Source: Methanoculleus sp.
Lineage (GTDB): Archaea; Halobacteriota; Methanomicrobia; Methanomicrobiales; Methanoculleaceae
Length of the DNA stretch: 8,862 nucleotides
Reading direction: 5' to 3'
NCBI GenBank assembly: GCA_023230425.1
Contig: JALNXI010000078.1
Location: 1-8,862 of the forward strand
Below, in pieces: positions 1 to 6,470 of the stretch. Position numbers and translations under genes: made by a program. The notes below the pieces were generated by a model. That model saw only the letters and a program-made list of their open reading frames with translations. It was not told the DNA's origin and made no database searches. How positions within the stretch are numbered: position 1 is the stretch's first letter; each line of letters opens with the position of its first letter.

Positions 1-1524
1 TCTTCCTAACTCGGATTCGATCTTGATCGTTCCCTTGAGCGACGTTATTGTTTTTTTGACCACGTCGAGCCCGACGCCCCTGCCGCTGATATCGGTGATC
101 GCCTCGGCCGTGCTGAACCCGGGCTCAAAGAGCAGGTTGATGAGGTCGTCTCTCGTTGCGGCCGCCGCCGCCTCGGGCGTCATGACGCCCCGGCTGACCG
201 CCTTCTCCCGGAGCCGCTCGGGGTCGATGCCGGCACCGTCGTCCTCGATCTCGATGACGACGTTATCCTTATCCCTCCGTGCTGTCAGCCGGATCGACCC
301 TTTCCGCGGTTTTCCGGCAGCTTCACGGATCTCTGGAGTCTCGATCCCGTGGTTCACGCCGTTTCTGATGATGTGCAGGAGCGGGTCCGAGAGGCCGTCC
401 ATCATGCCCCGGTCAAGCTCGGTCTCGCCGCCCTCGATGACGAGCTCGACCTCCTTGCCGTCGTGGTTCGCGACGTCTCGCACGACCCGGGGGAGGCGGT
501 TGAAGATGCGCTCGAGCGGCATCATCCGGACCCCCATCATGAGGCTCTGGAGGTCGGAGACCGAACGGCCGACCATGGAGAGCGCCTCGTCGAACTCCTT
601 GATGCCGTGCTTCTTTGCGATCTGCTCGAGCCTACCTCTGTTGATCACCAGGTCCTCGACCAGGTTCATCATCCGGTCGAGCCGCTCTATATCGACACGG
701 ATGTTCTTGATCTCCCGGCTCTTCTCGCTCTTTGCCGCCCTCTGCACCTGCGGCGGTTCGGCCTCCTGTTCCGGGGCCGGTTCAGGTTTCCGGGCTGTCT
801 CCATCACCGGCGGTGATGCCGGAGAGGATATCCCGAGAAGTGATATCTCAGTGCCGGAGGCGACGGTCCTGAGCGCCTCCTCCCCTGCCTCGCTCTCGAT
901 GAGGATATCGAACGACCCGTCGAACCTCCCGTCCTCGATGAGATCCCGTGAGGGGGTTGTCGAGAGGATCGTCCCGATATCCTCCAGGTTCTGCAGGAGG
1001 AGCATGGCCCGGATGTCCTTCATGGTGCAGGCCGGGTCGACGGCGACCGAGAGCGTATAGAGCGGACGGCCGTCGGCCTCTCCTGCCGCTTCGGCAGGGA
1101 CCACCGCTCCGGATGGCTCCTGATCATCCGGGAGCACTTCTTCTTCCGTAAACGCCCGGAGTTCCTGCACCAGGCTCCCGGACTGCTCGTTCGACGGAGT
1201 TCCTCCCGCCTCGATAGCATCCAGCATCCCCTCGATCGTGTCGGTGCAGGTGAGCAGGAGGTCGGTGAGGGATGCGGTCACCTCCTGCCGGCCGCTCCGG
1301 ATGAGCGAGAAGATGTCTTCCATCGAGTGACAGAGATGCTCCATCGCATCAAAGCCCATCGATGCGGACATTCCCTTGAGTGTATGGGCAGACCGGAAGA
1401 TCTCATCGATGGCGGTCTGCTGGTCTTCCCCGCTCTCCAGAGCAAGGAGATTGTTCACGATGTTCTCGTGATTCTCCCTTGATTCCTCAACAAACAGCTT
1501 CCGGTATACCTCTTCATCAACCAT
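1..1524 (-). CDS. cheA: Chemotaxis histidine kinase CheA (3' end cut by window edge)
   Basis: This is the cytoplasmic histidine kinase of the chemotaxis pathway. It autophosphorylates in receptor arrays and passes phosphate to CheY and CheB. The 508 codons in the window read MVDEEVYRKLF... from an ATG at 1524. The P1 HPt domain has the phospho-acceptor motif SAHTLKG, with His47. A P2-like CheY/CheB-binding domain lies at about 153-233 and the P3 dimerisation helices at about 268-340. The P4 ATPase domain starts near 345 and carries the N box (HIIRNGVNHGIE, His384/Asn388), the G1 box (DDGAGID) and a canonical F box (FEPGFSTAE...DISGRGVGLDVV). The frame stays open to base 1 at TIKIESELGR, so the G2 box and the CheW-like P5 domain are outside. 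The start overlaps the end of cheB by 8 bases, which implies translational coupling. One oddity is Asn391, where CheA proteins usually have Asp (NxxDHG). The identity is secure. Confidence 0.97.
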   Translation of the reverse strand, partial: MVDEEVYRKLFVEESRENHENIVNNLLALESGEDQQTAIDEIFRSAHTLKGMSASMGFDAMEHLCHSMEDIFSLIRSGRQEVTASLTDLLLTCTDTIEGMLDAIEAGGTPSNEQSGSLVQELRAFTEEEVLPDDQEPSGAVVPAEAAGEADGRPLYTLSVAVDPACTMKDIRAMLLLQNLEDIGTILSTTPSRDLIEDGRFDGSFDILIESEAGEEALRTVASGTEISLLGISSPASPPVMETARKPEPAPEQEAEPPQVQRAAKSEKSREIKNIRVDIERLDRMMNLVEDLVINRGRLEQIAKKHGIKEFDEALSMVGRSVSDLQSLMMGVRMMPLERIFNRLPRVVRDVANHDGKEVELVIEGGETELDRGMMDGLSDPLLHIIRNGVNHGIETPEIREAAGKPRKGSIRLTARRDKDNVVIEIEDDGAGIDPERLREKAVSRGVMTPEAAAAATRDDLINLLFEPGFSTAEAITDISGRGVGLDVVKKTITSLKGTIKIESELGR

Positions 1525-2551
1525 GATTGACCTCAAGCCGGCTGACGGCCCTCACGATCTCGCGCGCAAGATTCCTGAACGGGACCACCCTGTCGACACA
1601 GTCCCGGGCAAGGGCAGATCTCGCCATACCGTAGACGAGGCAGTCCTCTTCAGCACAGACCATCGTGCTGCCGCCCGCATTCTTCACCGCGAGCGTCCCT
1701 TCGCCGCCGTCGCTCCCCATCCCCGAGAGGATCACGGAGACGGTGCGCGGACCAAAGACGCGCGCTGCGGAGGTGAAGGTCGTGTCGACGGCAGGCCGGA
1801 CCGCGTGCAGGGGAGGGGCGGTCGAGTGGACGACCCGCCCGTGGGTTCTCCCGGCGCCTGCATAGACCCCCGAGATCACGGTATGGTAGCCGGCCTTTGA
1901 GACCAGGACCGAGCCGGTCTGCAGGGTATCGCCGTTCGCAGTCTCTTTCACCGGCAGGGGCGAGACCCGGTTCAGGCGCTCGGCGAGCGATGCGGTGAAC
2001 CCCTCGGGCATATGCTGGGTTATGACGACCGCTGCAGGGAGGTCCGCAGGGAGTGCGGAGAGGAGCGTATCAAGCATCGGCGGCCCTCCGGCCGACGAGC
2101 CTATCAGCACAACTGTATCGGCCTCATCCTTCCGGGGCTCAGGCGATCGCACGACCGTCGGGAGCGAGACGAGGTTTCTGATCTTCTGGACGAGTTCCCG
2201 CTCGATGCCCCTGACGTTCGGGACGTCTCGTGGTTTGAGCATGAAGTCGTCCGCCCCGAGGCGGAGCGCCTGGTGGGTCATATCGGCCTGCCGGGACGTC
2301 AGCGTGCTTAAGACGATCACCTTCGGCCCCACGCTCTTCCCTTGAAGCGCTTCAAGCACTCCAAGGCCGTTCATCCGGGGCATCTCGATATCGAGGGTGA
2401 TGACGTCAGGCCTGAGTTCCGCAATCTTTTCGAGAGCGTCGATGCCGTTGACCGCCGTCCCGACGACCTCTATATCCGGGCTGTCTTTGAGGAGATCCCG
2501 GAGTATCGTCCGGATGAAGAGCGAGTCGTCGACGATCAGAACCCGTATCAT
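1517..2551 (-). CDS. cheB: Chemotaxis protein-glutamate methylesterase/deamidase CheB
   Basis: This 344-residue protein removes methyl groups from, or deamidates, glutamates/glutamines of chemoreceptors, giving adaptation. The N-terminal receiver domain (about 1-125) has the acidic pair Asp8/Asp9, phospho-acceptor Asp54 (TLDIEMP), Thr83 and Lys106 (LKP). After a short linker (about 130-145) comes the methylesterase domain with the catalytic triad: Ser153 in IGSSAGGP, His180 in TQHMPEGFT and Asp281 in LSGMGSDG. Length and domain order are those of the family. The reading frame is open up to 2680, but the start at 2551 is chosen because MIRVLIVDDS is the normal receiver N-terminus and the longer form would run well into cheY. 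There is a 2-nt gap after cheY and no clear ribosome-binding site, so it is probably translated by reinitiation after cheY. Phosphorylation by CheA is expected to activate it. Confidence 0.97.
   Translation of the reverse strand: MIRVLIVDDSLFIRTILRDLLKDSPDIEVVGTAVNGIDALEKIAELRPDVITLDIEMPRMNGLGVLEALQGKSVGPKVIVLSTLTSRQADMTHQALRLGADDFMLKPRDVPNVRGIERELVQKIRNLVSLPTVVRSPEPRKDEADTVVLIGSSAGGPPMLDTLLSALPADLPAAVVITQHMPEGFTASLAERLNRVSPLPVKETANGDTLQTGSVLVSKAGYHTVISGVYAGAGRTHGRVVHSTAPPLHAVRPAVDTTFTSAARVFGPRTVSVILSGMGSDGGEGTLAVKNAGGSTMVCAEEDCLVYGMARSALARDCVDRVVPFRNLAREIVRAVSRLEVNHG
1530..1534 (-). promoter_or_regulatory. Ribosome-binding site of cheA
   Basis: GAGGT on the minus strand lies 5 nt before the cheA ATG at 1524. 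It falls inside the last codons of cheB. It supports this start, and the 8-base overlap of the two genes fits coupled translation. Confidence 0.7.
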
Positions 2552-2553
2552 AG

Positions 2554-2916
2554 TCACGCACTGAGGACGTTCTTGACTTCTTCGAGGACCTTTGGAGCCT
2601 GGAACGGTTTGACGATGTAGCCTCTCGCCCCGCTCTTGACGGCGAGTTTGACCATCTGCTCCTGGCCGACCGCCGTGCACATGATGACCTTTGCCGCCGG
2701 GTCGGCGGCCTTGATCGCCTTGAGCGCCTCGATCCCGTTCACCTTCGGCATGACAACGTCCATCGTGACGAGGTCGGGCTTGAGTTCCTGGTACCTGGCA
2801 ACAGCTTCCGCCCCGTCGGCCGCCTCACCGACAATATCGTGCCCGCCGGAGAAGAGAATATTCTTCAGTAGCGTCCTCATAAACATTGTATCATCGACGA
2901 TCAGGATTCTCCCCAT
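2554..2916 (-). CDS. cheY: Chemotaxis response regulator CheY
   Basis: This single-domain receiver of 120 residues is the diffusible output of the chemotaxis pathway. When phosphorylated by CheA it acts on the archaellum switch, in archaea through CheF. Visible residues are the acid pocket Asp8/Asp9 (ILIVDDTMFMR), phospho-acceptor Asp53 (TMDVVMP), Thr81 (CTAVGQEQM) and Lys103 (IVKPF). There is no DNA-binding or other output domain. The style (DDTMFMR, AVGQEQMV, VKPFQ) resembles the CheYs of Bacillus and Thermotoga more than that of E. coli, as is usual in archaea. It is the first gene of the cheY-cheB-cheA operon, directly behind a BRE/TATA promoter and a GGTG ribosome-binding site. The position beside cheF, as well as the sequence, argues for CheY rather than an unrelated stand-alone receiver. 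Confidence 0.95.
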   Translation of the reverse strand: MGRILIVDDTMFMRTLLKNILFSGGHDIVGEAADGAEAVARYQELKPDLVTMDVVMPKVNGIEALKAIKAADPAAKVIMCTAVGQEQMVKLAVKSGARGYIVKPFQAPKVLEEVKNVLSA

Positions 2917-2920
2917 CGAA

Positions 2921-2924
2921 CACC
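2921..2924 (-). promoter_or_regulatory. Ribosome-binding site of cheY
   Basis: GGTG on the minus strand lies 4 nt before the cheY ATG at 2916. The motif matches the archaeal anti-Shine-Dalgarno core and fixes the start of cheY. With the predicted transcription start near 2928-2930, the leader would be only about a dozen bases long. Confidence 0.7.
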
Positions 2925-2950
2925 ACTCAATGTCTATTTGGAGAATGCGG

Positions 2951-2965
2951 TATATAGGCTTTCTT
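2951..2965 (-). promoter_or_regulatory. Archaeal BRE/TATA promoter of cheY-cheB-cheA
   Basis: Read on the minus strand, this stretch is AAGAAAGCC followed by TATATA (2956-2951). That is a purine/A-rich BRE directly upstream of a TATA box. Archaeal initiation about 25 nt downstream would fall near 2928-2930, leaving a short leader with the GGTG site. It is the only good TATA-like element seen in a gap between genes, and the gap is AT-rich while its surroundings are GC-rich. TATATA also reads on the plus strand, but no gene follows in that direction. Confidence 0.7.
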
Positions 2966-2971
2966 ATTCTG

Positions 2972-2985
2972 AAAAAATAATATTA
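2972..2985 (-). terminator. Oligo-T terminator after cheF
   Basis: Directly after the cheF TAA stop the minus strand reads AATATTATTTTTTC, with a run of six T at 2977-2972. Archaeal RNA polymerase terminates at such U-rich tracts without needing a hairpin, and no convincing hairpin is seen. Its place between cheF and the cheY promoter suggests that the archaellum operon ends here. Some read-through into cheY cannot be excluded. Confidence 0.55.
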
Positions 2986-3792
2986 TTAATTTGTTGGGGA
3001 TTTCATTGCGTTAGAGATGTACCGGACACCTTTCGCGGTCAATTGTACTTCTTTTCTGACGTGAAGCACCTCGGCAAGCCCCGTGCCGAGGAGCCGCTCG
3101 TAGATGGCGTCGAGGTCTTTATGCGAGAGTTTGAGCATGTTCTCGATGGCACTCGAATCCATGCCGCTGTAGACCAGCATGGCCACCTGCCCGGTCAGGG
3201 GGTCAATCTCCTCGCTGACCTCAGAGTCATGCGTTGCCTCCCTGAGGAAGTTGTAAAGGACCTGAAGCGTCGTCATCGGGCAGAGGACGAAACTCGTCAC
3301 GACTTCGCTCTCGCCAAGGTGGTCGATCTTTACGACATCGAGATTCTTCTCCTGGATCTCCCGGGATGTGAGTTCGATGCCGGCCACATCCGCGATGGGA
3401 ATGCAGACCTGTGTCTCCTGGCTGACGAACCAGATGCCGGTTTTCAGGACGGCGATCGCCCCTTTCTCCCATCTGGCGTCCTGGACGAGCACCCCCCCGC
3501 GGACTGCGGGCGACATGAAGAAGGCGTTCAACCGGTAGGCGCTGCACTGGATGATGATGAACTTTTTTAAGACCGAGAGGACCTTCTCCACCGATGCGAT
3601 ACGGTAGACCAGTTCTCCCTCAGCACCGGCGGTGATCACCACCTGGTTCTTCTTCTCCTCGAGATCGACCACGGACTTGTAGGGGATCTCGCAGTCGAGG
3701 GGAGCATCGATGCGGATACGGTCCTCACCGATACCCAATGTCGTCGGGACCCATTTGCCTCCGTGCTCGACCTTTACTGGAACTGATTTCAT
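2986..3792 (-). CDS. cheF: Archaellum-associated chemotaxis adaptor CheF
   Basis: The 268-residue product matches the archaeal CheF family (formerly DUF439) in length, general character and gene context. In Halobacterium, CheF binds phosphorylated CheY and the ArlCE switch proteins, so it connects the bacterial-type chemotaxis system to the archaellum. An N-terminal mostly beta-rich region (about 1-190) includes hydrophobic strands around 70-78 and 112-140. A C-terminal winged-helix-like segment (about 205-262) has the typical ending LTAKGVRYIS. There are no membrane segments or catalytic motifs, which fits an adaptor. It lies between the archaellum motor genes and cheY. The 31-nt gap to the upstream gene has no TATA box at a suitable distance, so it is probably the last gene of the archaellum operon. 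Its ribosome-binding site is weak (a purine stretch AGAGAG before ATG). The family call rests on recalled resemblance and context, not on a search. Confidence 0.88.
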   Translation of the reverse strand: MKSVPVKVEHGGKWVPTTLGIGEDRIRIDAPLDCEIPYKSVVDLEEKKNQVVITAGAEGELVYRIASVEKVLSVLKKFIIIQCSAYRLNAFFMSPAVRGGVLVQDARWEKGAIAVLKTGIWFVSQETQVCIPIADVAGIELTSREIQEKNLDVVKIDHLGESEVVTSFVLCPMTTLQVLYNFLREATHDSEVSEEIDPLTGQVAMLVYSGMDSSAIENMLKLSHKDLDAIYERLLGTGLAEVLHVRKEVQLTAKGVRYISNAMKSPTN

Positions 3793-3823
3793 CTTCTCTC
3801 TACCTTTATCCCATAGAAGACCA

Positions 3824-4867
3824 TCATCGTTGTGATCTCATCGCTGCGAGGATCCCCTCAAGCTCCGCTGCAAGGTCTTTTGCATCGTATTTTTCTCCTT
3901 TCAACTCGCGGATCAGGCTGACGTCCTCCACAAACTTCTTCTTCTTTGTGTCTGCCTTGATCGCGGTGATCAGGTCGTCGTCGACCGTGCCGCCGGATGC
4001 GAAAGAAACCATATCAAAGTCTTCTTCCAGCTCCTCCTCCGGCTCCTCAGGGGTCACCTCACCCGGGCCGGGCTCTCCCGCATCGATCTCTTCCTCCTCG
4101 CCCTCGATCTCGATATCATCAAGGTCCAGGCCGTCGAGTTCGGAGAGTTCCTCGCTCAGGGCGCTCATATCCGGCATGCCGCCGCCCCCCGGAACGCCGG
4201 CGGCTATCGGCGAGAGGGTCGCGGCGGACCCGCCGGTGAGGTCGAGGCTATCGAGTTCGCTCTGGTGCGCCTTGAGGATCTCCGATACAGCGTCCGCCTC
4301 TTCCCCGGAGAGGAGGGAGATCTGGTCGGACCCAAATGCTGTCCCGGGACCGGGGAGATCGCCATCGAGGTCGAGGTCCGCGAGCGAGTCGAGGTCGAGG
4401 TCCGCGAGCGAGGCAAGGGGGTCGGCCGTGTCCCCGCCGGTCTTCGGGGCGGCCGCGCCGTCGACCGCCTGATCGAGCATGGCGTCGATATTCTCGATCC
4501 GGTTCTTCTTCTCGCCTTCGGGGGCGCGGGCATGCGCGATCGTCTCCCGGACCGATGCCGTGAGGGTCCCGAGCATGCCGGGCAGGCTGATCCCGGCGGG
4601 TGCGAGTTTCCGGATGAGGGACGGTTTCTCTGCCGTGGCATCCGGTTTTTTCGTCTCCGGAGCCTTCGGCCGCTCCCGGAGCGCTCTGCGGAGCCGTGAG
4701 GGTTTCAGGTCCGCAAGGTCGAGCGCCCCGGTGATGATGAGCGCGAGAAATCCCGCGAGGACGGTGCCCGCGACGATGACCTCGACCGGGGCATCGACAA
4801 GGATGATCAGGGAGCCTGTACCGACGGTGATCAGGAACAGCAGCGGACGACGCAGGTTTTCTCTCAC
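3824..4867 (-). CDS. Unrecognised membrane-anchored protein with long acidic tail, encoded between arlJ and cheF
   Basis: I do not recognise this 347-residue protein. Two hydrophobic helices lie at about 8-25 and 28-48, joined by a very short turn (DAP). Positive charges lie on both outer sides (RENLRR; KPSRLRRALRERPK), which predicts a hairpin with both ends in the cytoplasm. A basic stretch (about 56-90) and a proline/glycine/alanine-rich, strongly acidic, probably disordered tail (about 145-290, including EEEE) follow. The tail holds four LxxLDL-like repeats. A final compact, charged segment (about 297-341, DDDLITAIKAD...SLIRELKGEKYD) looks like a small folded domain. The GTG start at 4867 is chosen because GGGGGTG precedes it by 4 nt; an in-frame TTG at 4882 would overlap arlJ by 14 bases. 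Tight spacing to arlJ suggests a role in the archaellum or its link to chemotaxis, but that is inference. I see no similarity to ArlC/D/E, ArlF/G or ArlX. Confidence 0.85.
   Translation of the reverse strand: MRENLRRPLLFLITVGTGSLIILVDAPVEVIVAGTVLAGFLALIITGALDLADLKPSRLRRALRERPKAPETKKPDATAEKPSLIRKLAPAGISLPGMLGTLTASVRETIAHARAPEGEKKNRIENIDAMLDQAVDGAAAPKTGGDTADPLASLADLDLDSLADLDLDGDLPGPGTAFGSDQISLLSGEEADAVSEILKAHQSELDSLDLTGGSAATLSPIAAGVPGGGGMPDMSALSEELSELDGLDLDDIEIEGEEEEIDAGEPGPGEVTPEEPEEELEEDFDMVSFASGGTVDDDLITAIKADTKKKKFVEDVSLIRELKGEKYDAKDLAAELEGILAAMRSQR
4365..4412 (-). repeat. Perfect 24-bp tandem direct repeat (two copies)
   Basis: Bases 4365-4388 and 4389-4412 are identical. The unit is a multiple of three, so the duplication keeps the frame and gives two adjacent copies of SLADLDLD (residues about 153-168) in the acidic tail. 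Flanking bases differ on both sides, so the repeat is exactly two units. Perfect identity, including third codon positions, points to a recent slippage or duplication event. Confidence 0.93.
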
Positions 4868-4868
4868 A

Positions 4869-6467
4869 TTACACCCCCACAAATGTTGGGATGGTAAAGA
4901 ATATGCTCACAAGCATCGGTGCAACGATGTATATGACGCCGGTGGTCACAGAGAGCAGGCTTGCAAAGAAGTAGTACAGGTACCGGTCACCGCCCATGAC
5001 AATCTTTCCTGCAAGCATGTTTGCAACGGTCAGCATTAAGAGGATCGTCACCACGTAGGCTCGCATCGTATCCTCCGGGAAGTTTGCGAAGATGTTTAAC
5101 GATGATCCCATGGAACTGCCGATCGTGGACGCACCTCCCGAGAGTGCGGCCGAGGTCTCCGCGAAGTGGTTCATCACCTCTGTCACTGCACGGGACATGG
5201 TGAGGAGGATCTCGAAGAGGAAGACGAAGATGCCGATCATCGCTCCGTGCATCGGGATGAGCAGGACGACAAACCCCTTCACCATCATATCGCGCTTCCT
5301 CCGGAGCAGCACCTGCTCGAGCATCGACGAACCGACGATCTTTCCTATCTGGTCCGGGGACCCGCCGAGGGCCACGGCGTCGCGGAAGATGTTCATGTAC
5401 TTGTAGATCAGGTAACTGCCGGTCTCCCCGATGAACTTCGTCCAGCTCCCGGCTTCATCGAGCCCGAGGTTCAGCTTCGACGAGACCGAGTTGATGAACG
5501 GCTCCAGGTAGGGGAGTGATTTTCTGTCCACTTCCTGGAGCGCGTCGCCGGTGGTGATGCCTTTGCCGCCCATGATCGATCCGAGGCCCCGGATGAACGT
5601 GGAGAAGTCTTCGTCCCGGTTGATGACGTTGGCGTCGTCGATGTAGCCGATGACCCCGAGCGGCATCAGGAGGAGGCCAGCGAGCAGGAAGATGATACCG
5701 GCGTTGACGCCGATGAGAATGAGCAGAAGCGAGATTGCGGCGACGATCGGCACGACCAGGCGTTCCAGTCTCCTGATGATGCCCTGCTCCTTCGAGCAGA
5801 CCCCGGCAAGCCCGTGCGTCCGGGGATCGTCGGGGACGGCCCGGTACATGATCGTGAGGCCGAAGATCGATATCGCGAGGATGATCGCGTAGGAGGAGTT
5901 CAGTGCCGAATCTATACCGTCGGGAGCGTATATCGCCACCGATATCATGATGATGATGGCGACGAGCGCGCCTGAGAGGAGCATTGCTATGTAGGCGTCG
6001 CCCCACTTCTTCAGGAGCTCGATCCCCTGCTCGAACGTGTTTCGATAGATGCTCCGGATGCTCGAGAGTTCCGTGCCGATGAAGTCGTCGTCCGGGACGC
6101 CGGAGTCGATCGAGTTTGCGTAGCGGTTGAGCATGCTCTGGAGGGTTTTGTTCCGGCACCTCTCAGCGATAGCCCGGAGCGCCCCGGCATAACTGTGGCC
6201 CCACCCGGCGACCAGGCGCTGCACCTTTGCTATGTAGCGCGACGGTATGTACTCGAACCGCTCGGATGTGTACTGGAAGATCTCGGGCCGGGTCACGGCC
6301 GATGTGGTGATCGCGGCCATGTAGGTGTACATGAGGAGCAGGTCCTGCTCCATCTTCTTGTTCTCGAGGATGGAGGACCGGAGGTTGTTGAGGTACCCGA
6401 TCTGCTCCTCAAACGGTATCTTCCCCTGGTTTGCCTCTCGCAGCCGCTCGGTCACGCCCTCGAACAC
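4869..6467 (-). CDS. arlJ: Archaellum membrane platform protein ArlJ (FlaJ)
   Basis: ArlJ (FlaJ, related to TadC/PilC and type II secretion F proteins) is the polytopic membrane platform of the archaellum. The ATPase ArlI docks on it for filament assembly and rotation. The 532-residue protein has a cytoplasmic N-terminal half-domain (about 1-155, helical, with YIPSRYIAKVQRLVAGWG), then hydrophobic helices at about 158-180, 192-208, 237-254 and 256-275. A second cytoplasmic helical domain (about 285-395, with RDEDFSTFIRGLG and ALGGSPDQIGKIVG) and its basic end LLRRKRDMMVKG follow. Further helices lie at about 396-424, 468-488 and 498-525. This doubled layout and the length fit the family. The GTG start at 6467 is supported by GAGGTG 6 nt upstream. 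It follows arlI with a 3-nt gap, the standard order, and ends 1 nt before the next start. The identity is secure. Confidence 0.95.
   Translation of the reverse strand: MFEGVTERLREANQGKIPFEEQIGYLNNLRSSILENKKMEQDLLLMYTYMAAITTSAVTRPEIFQYTSERFEYIPSRYIAKVQRLVAGWGHSYAGALRAIAERCRNKTLQSMLNRYANSIDSGVPDDDFIGTELSSIRSIYRNTFEQGIELLKKWGDAYIAMLLSGALVAIIIMISVAIYAPDGIDSALNSSYAIILAISIFGLTIMYRAVPDDPRTHGLAGVCSKEQGIIRRLERLVVPIVAAISLLLILIGVNAGIIFLLAGLLLMPLGVIGYIDDANVINRDEDFSTFIRGLGSIMGGKGITTGDALQEVDRKSLPYLEPFINSVSSKLNLGLDEAGSWTKFIGETGSYLIYKYMNIFRDAVALGGSPDQIGKIVGSSMLEQVLLRRKRDMMVKGFVVLLIPMHGAMIGIFVFLFEILLTMSRAVTEVMNHFAETSAALSGGASTIGSSMGSSLNIFANFPEDTMRAYVVTILLMLTVANMLAGKIVMGGDRYLYYFFASLLSVTTGVIYIVAPMLVSIFFTIPTFVGV
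4872..4878 (-). promoter_or_regulatory. Ribosome-binding site of the unrecognised gene after arlJ
   Basis: GGGGGTG on the minus strand forms the last Gly-Val codons of arlJ. It lies 4 nt before the GTG at 4867, with the arlJ TAA stop between them. This decides the start in favour of 4867 over the in-frame TTG at 4882, which would itself lie upstream of this site. Confidence 0.75.
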
Positions 6468-6470
6468 TTA

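Noticed and set aside
23..1060. Long plus-strand open frame (345 codons) opposite cheA
   Set aside because: The translation is Ser/Arg/Pro-rich with no recognisable domain. The minus strand encodes an unmistakable CheA here; high GC keeps stop codons rare on the opposite strand.
2552..2680. N-terminal extension of CheB (43 extra residues)
   Set aside because: It would overlap cheY in another frame, is Arg/Gln-rich without character, and sits ahead of the normal receiver start MIRVLIVDDS.
2951..2956. TATATA read as a plus-strand promoter
   Set aside because: The motif is palindromic. On the plus strand it points into antisense cheF with no gene, whereas on the minus strand it has a BRE and sits at the right distance before cheY.
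3793..3823. Possible separate promoter for cheF in the 31-nt gap
   Set aside because: No TATA box lies at an archaeal distance from the start, and the gap is short. cheF is better explained as the end of the archaellum operon.
3738..4472. Plus-strand open frame opposite cheF and the unrecognised gene
   Set aside because: The translation is Ser-rich low complexity, an antisense shadow of the acidic Asp/Glu-rich tail. No promoter or ribosome-binding site was seen.
5021..5519. Several plus-strand open frames opposite arlJ
   Set aside because: They are shadows of the arlJ reading frame, with biased composition and no family resemblance.
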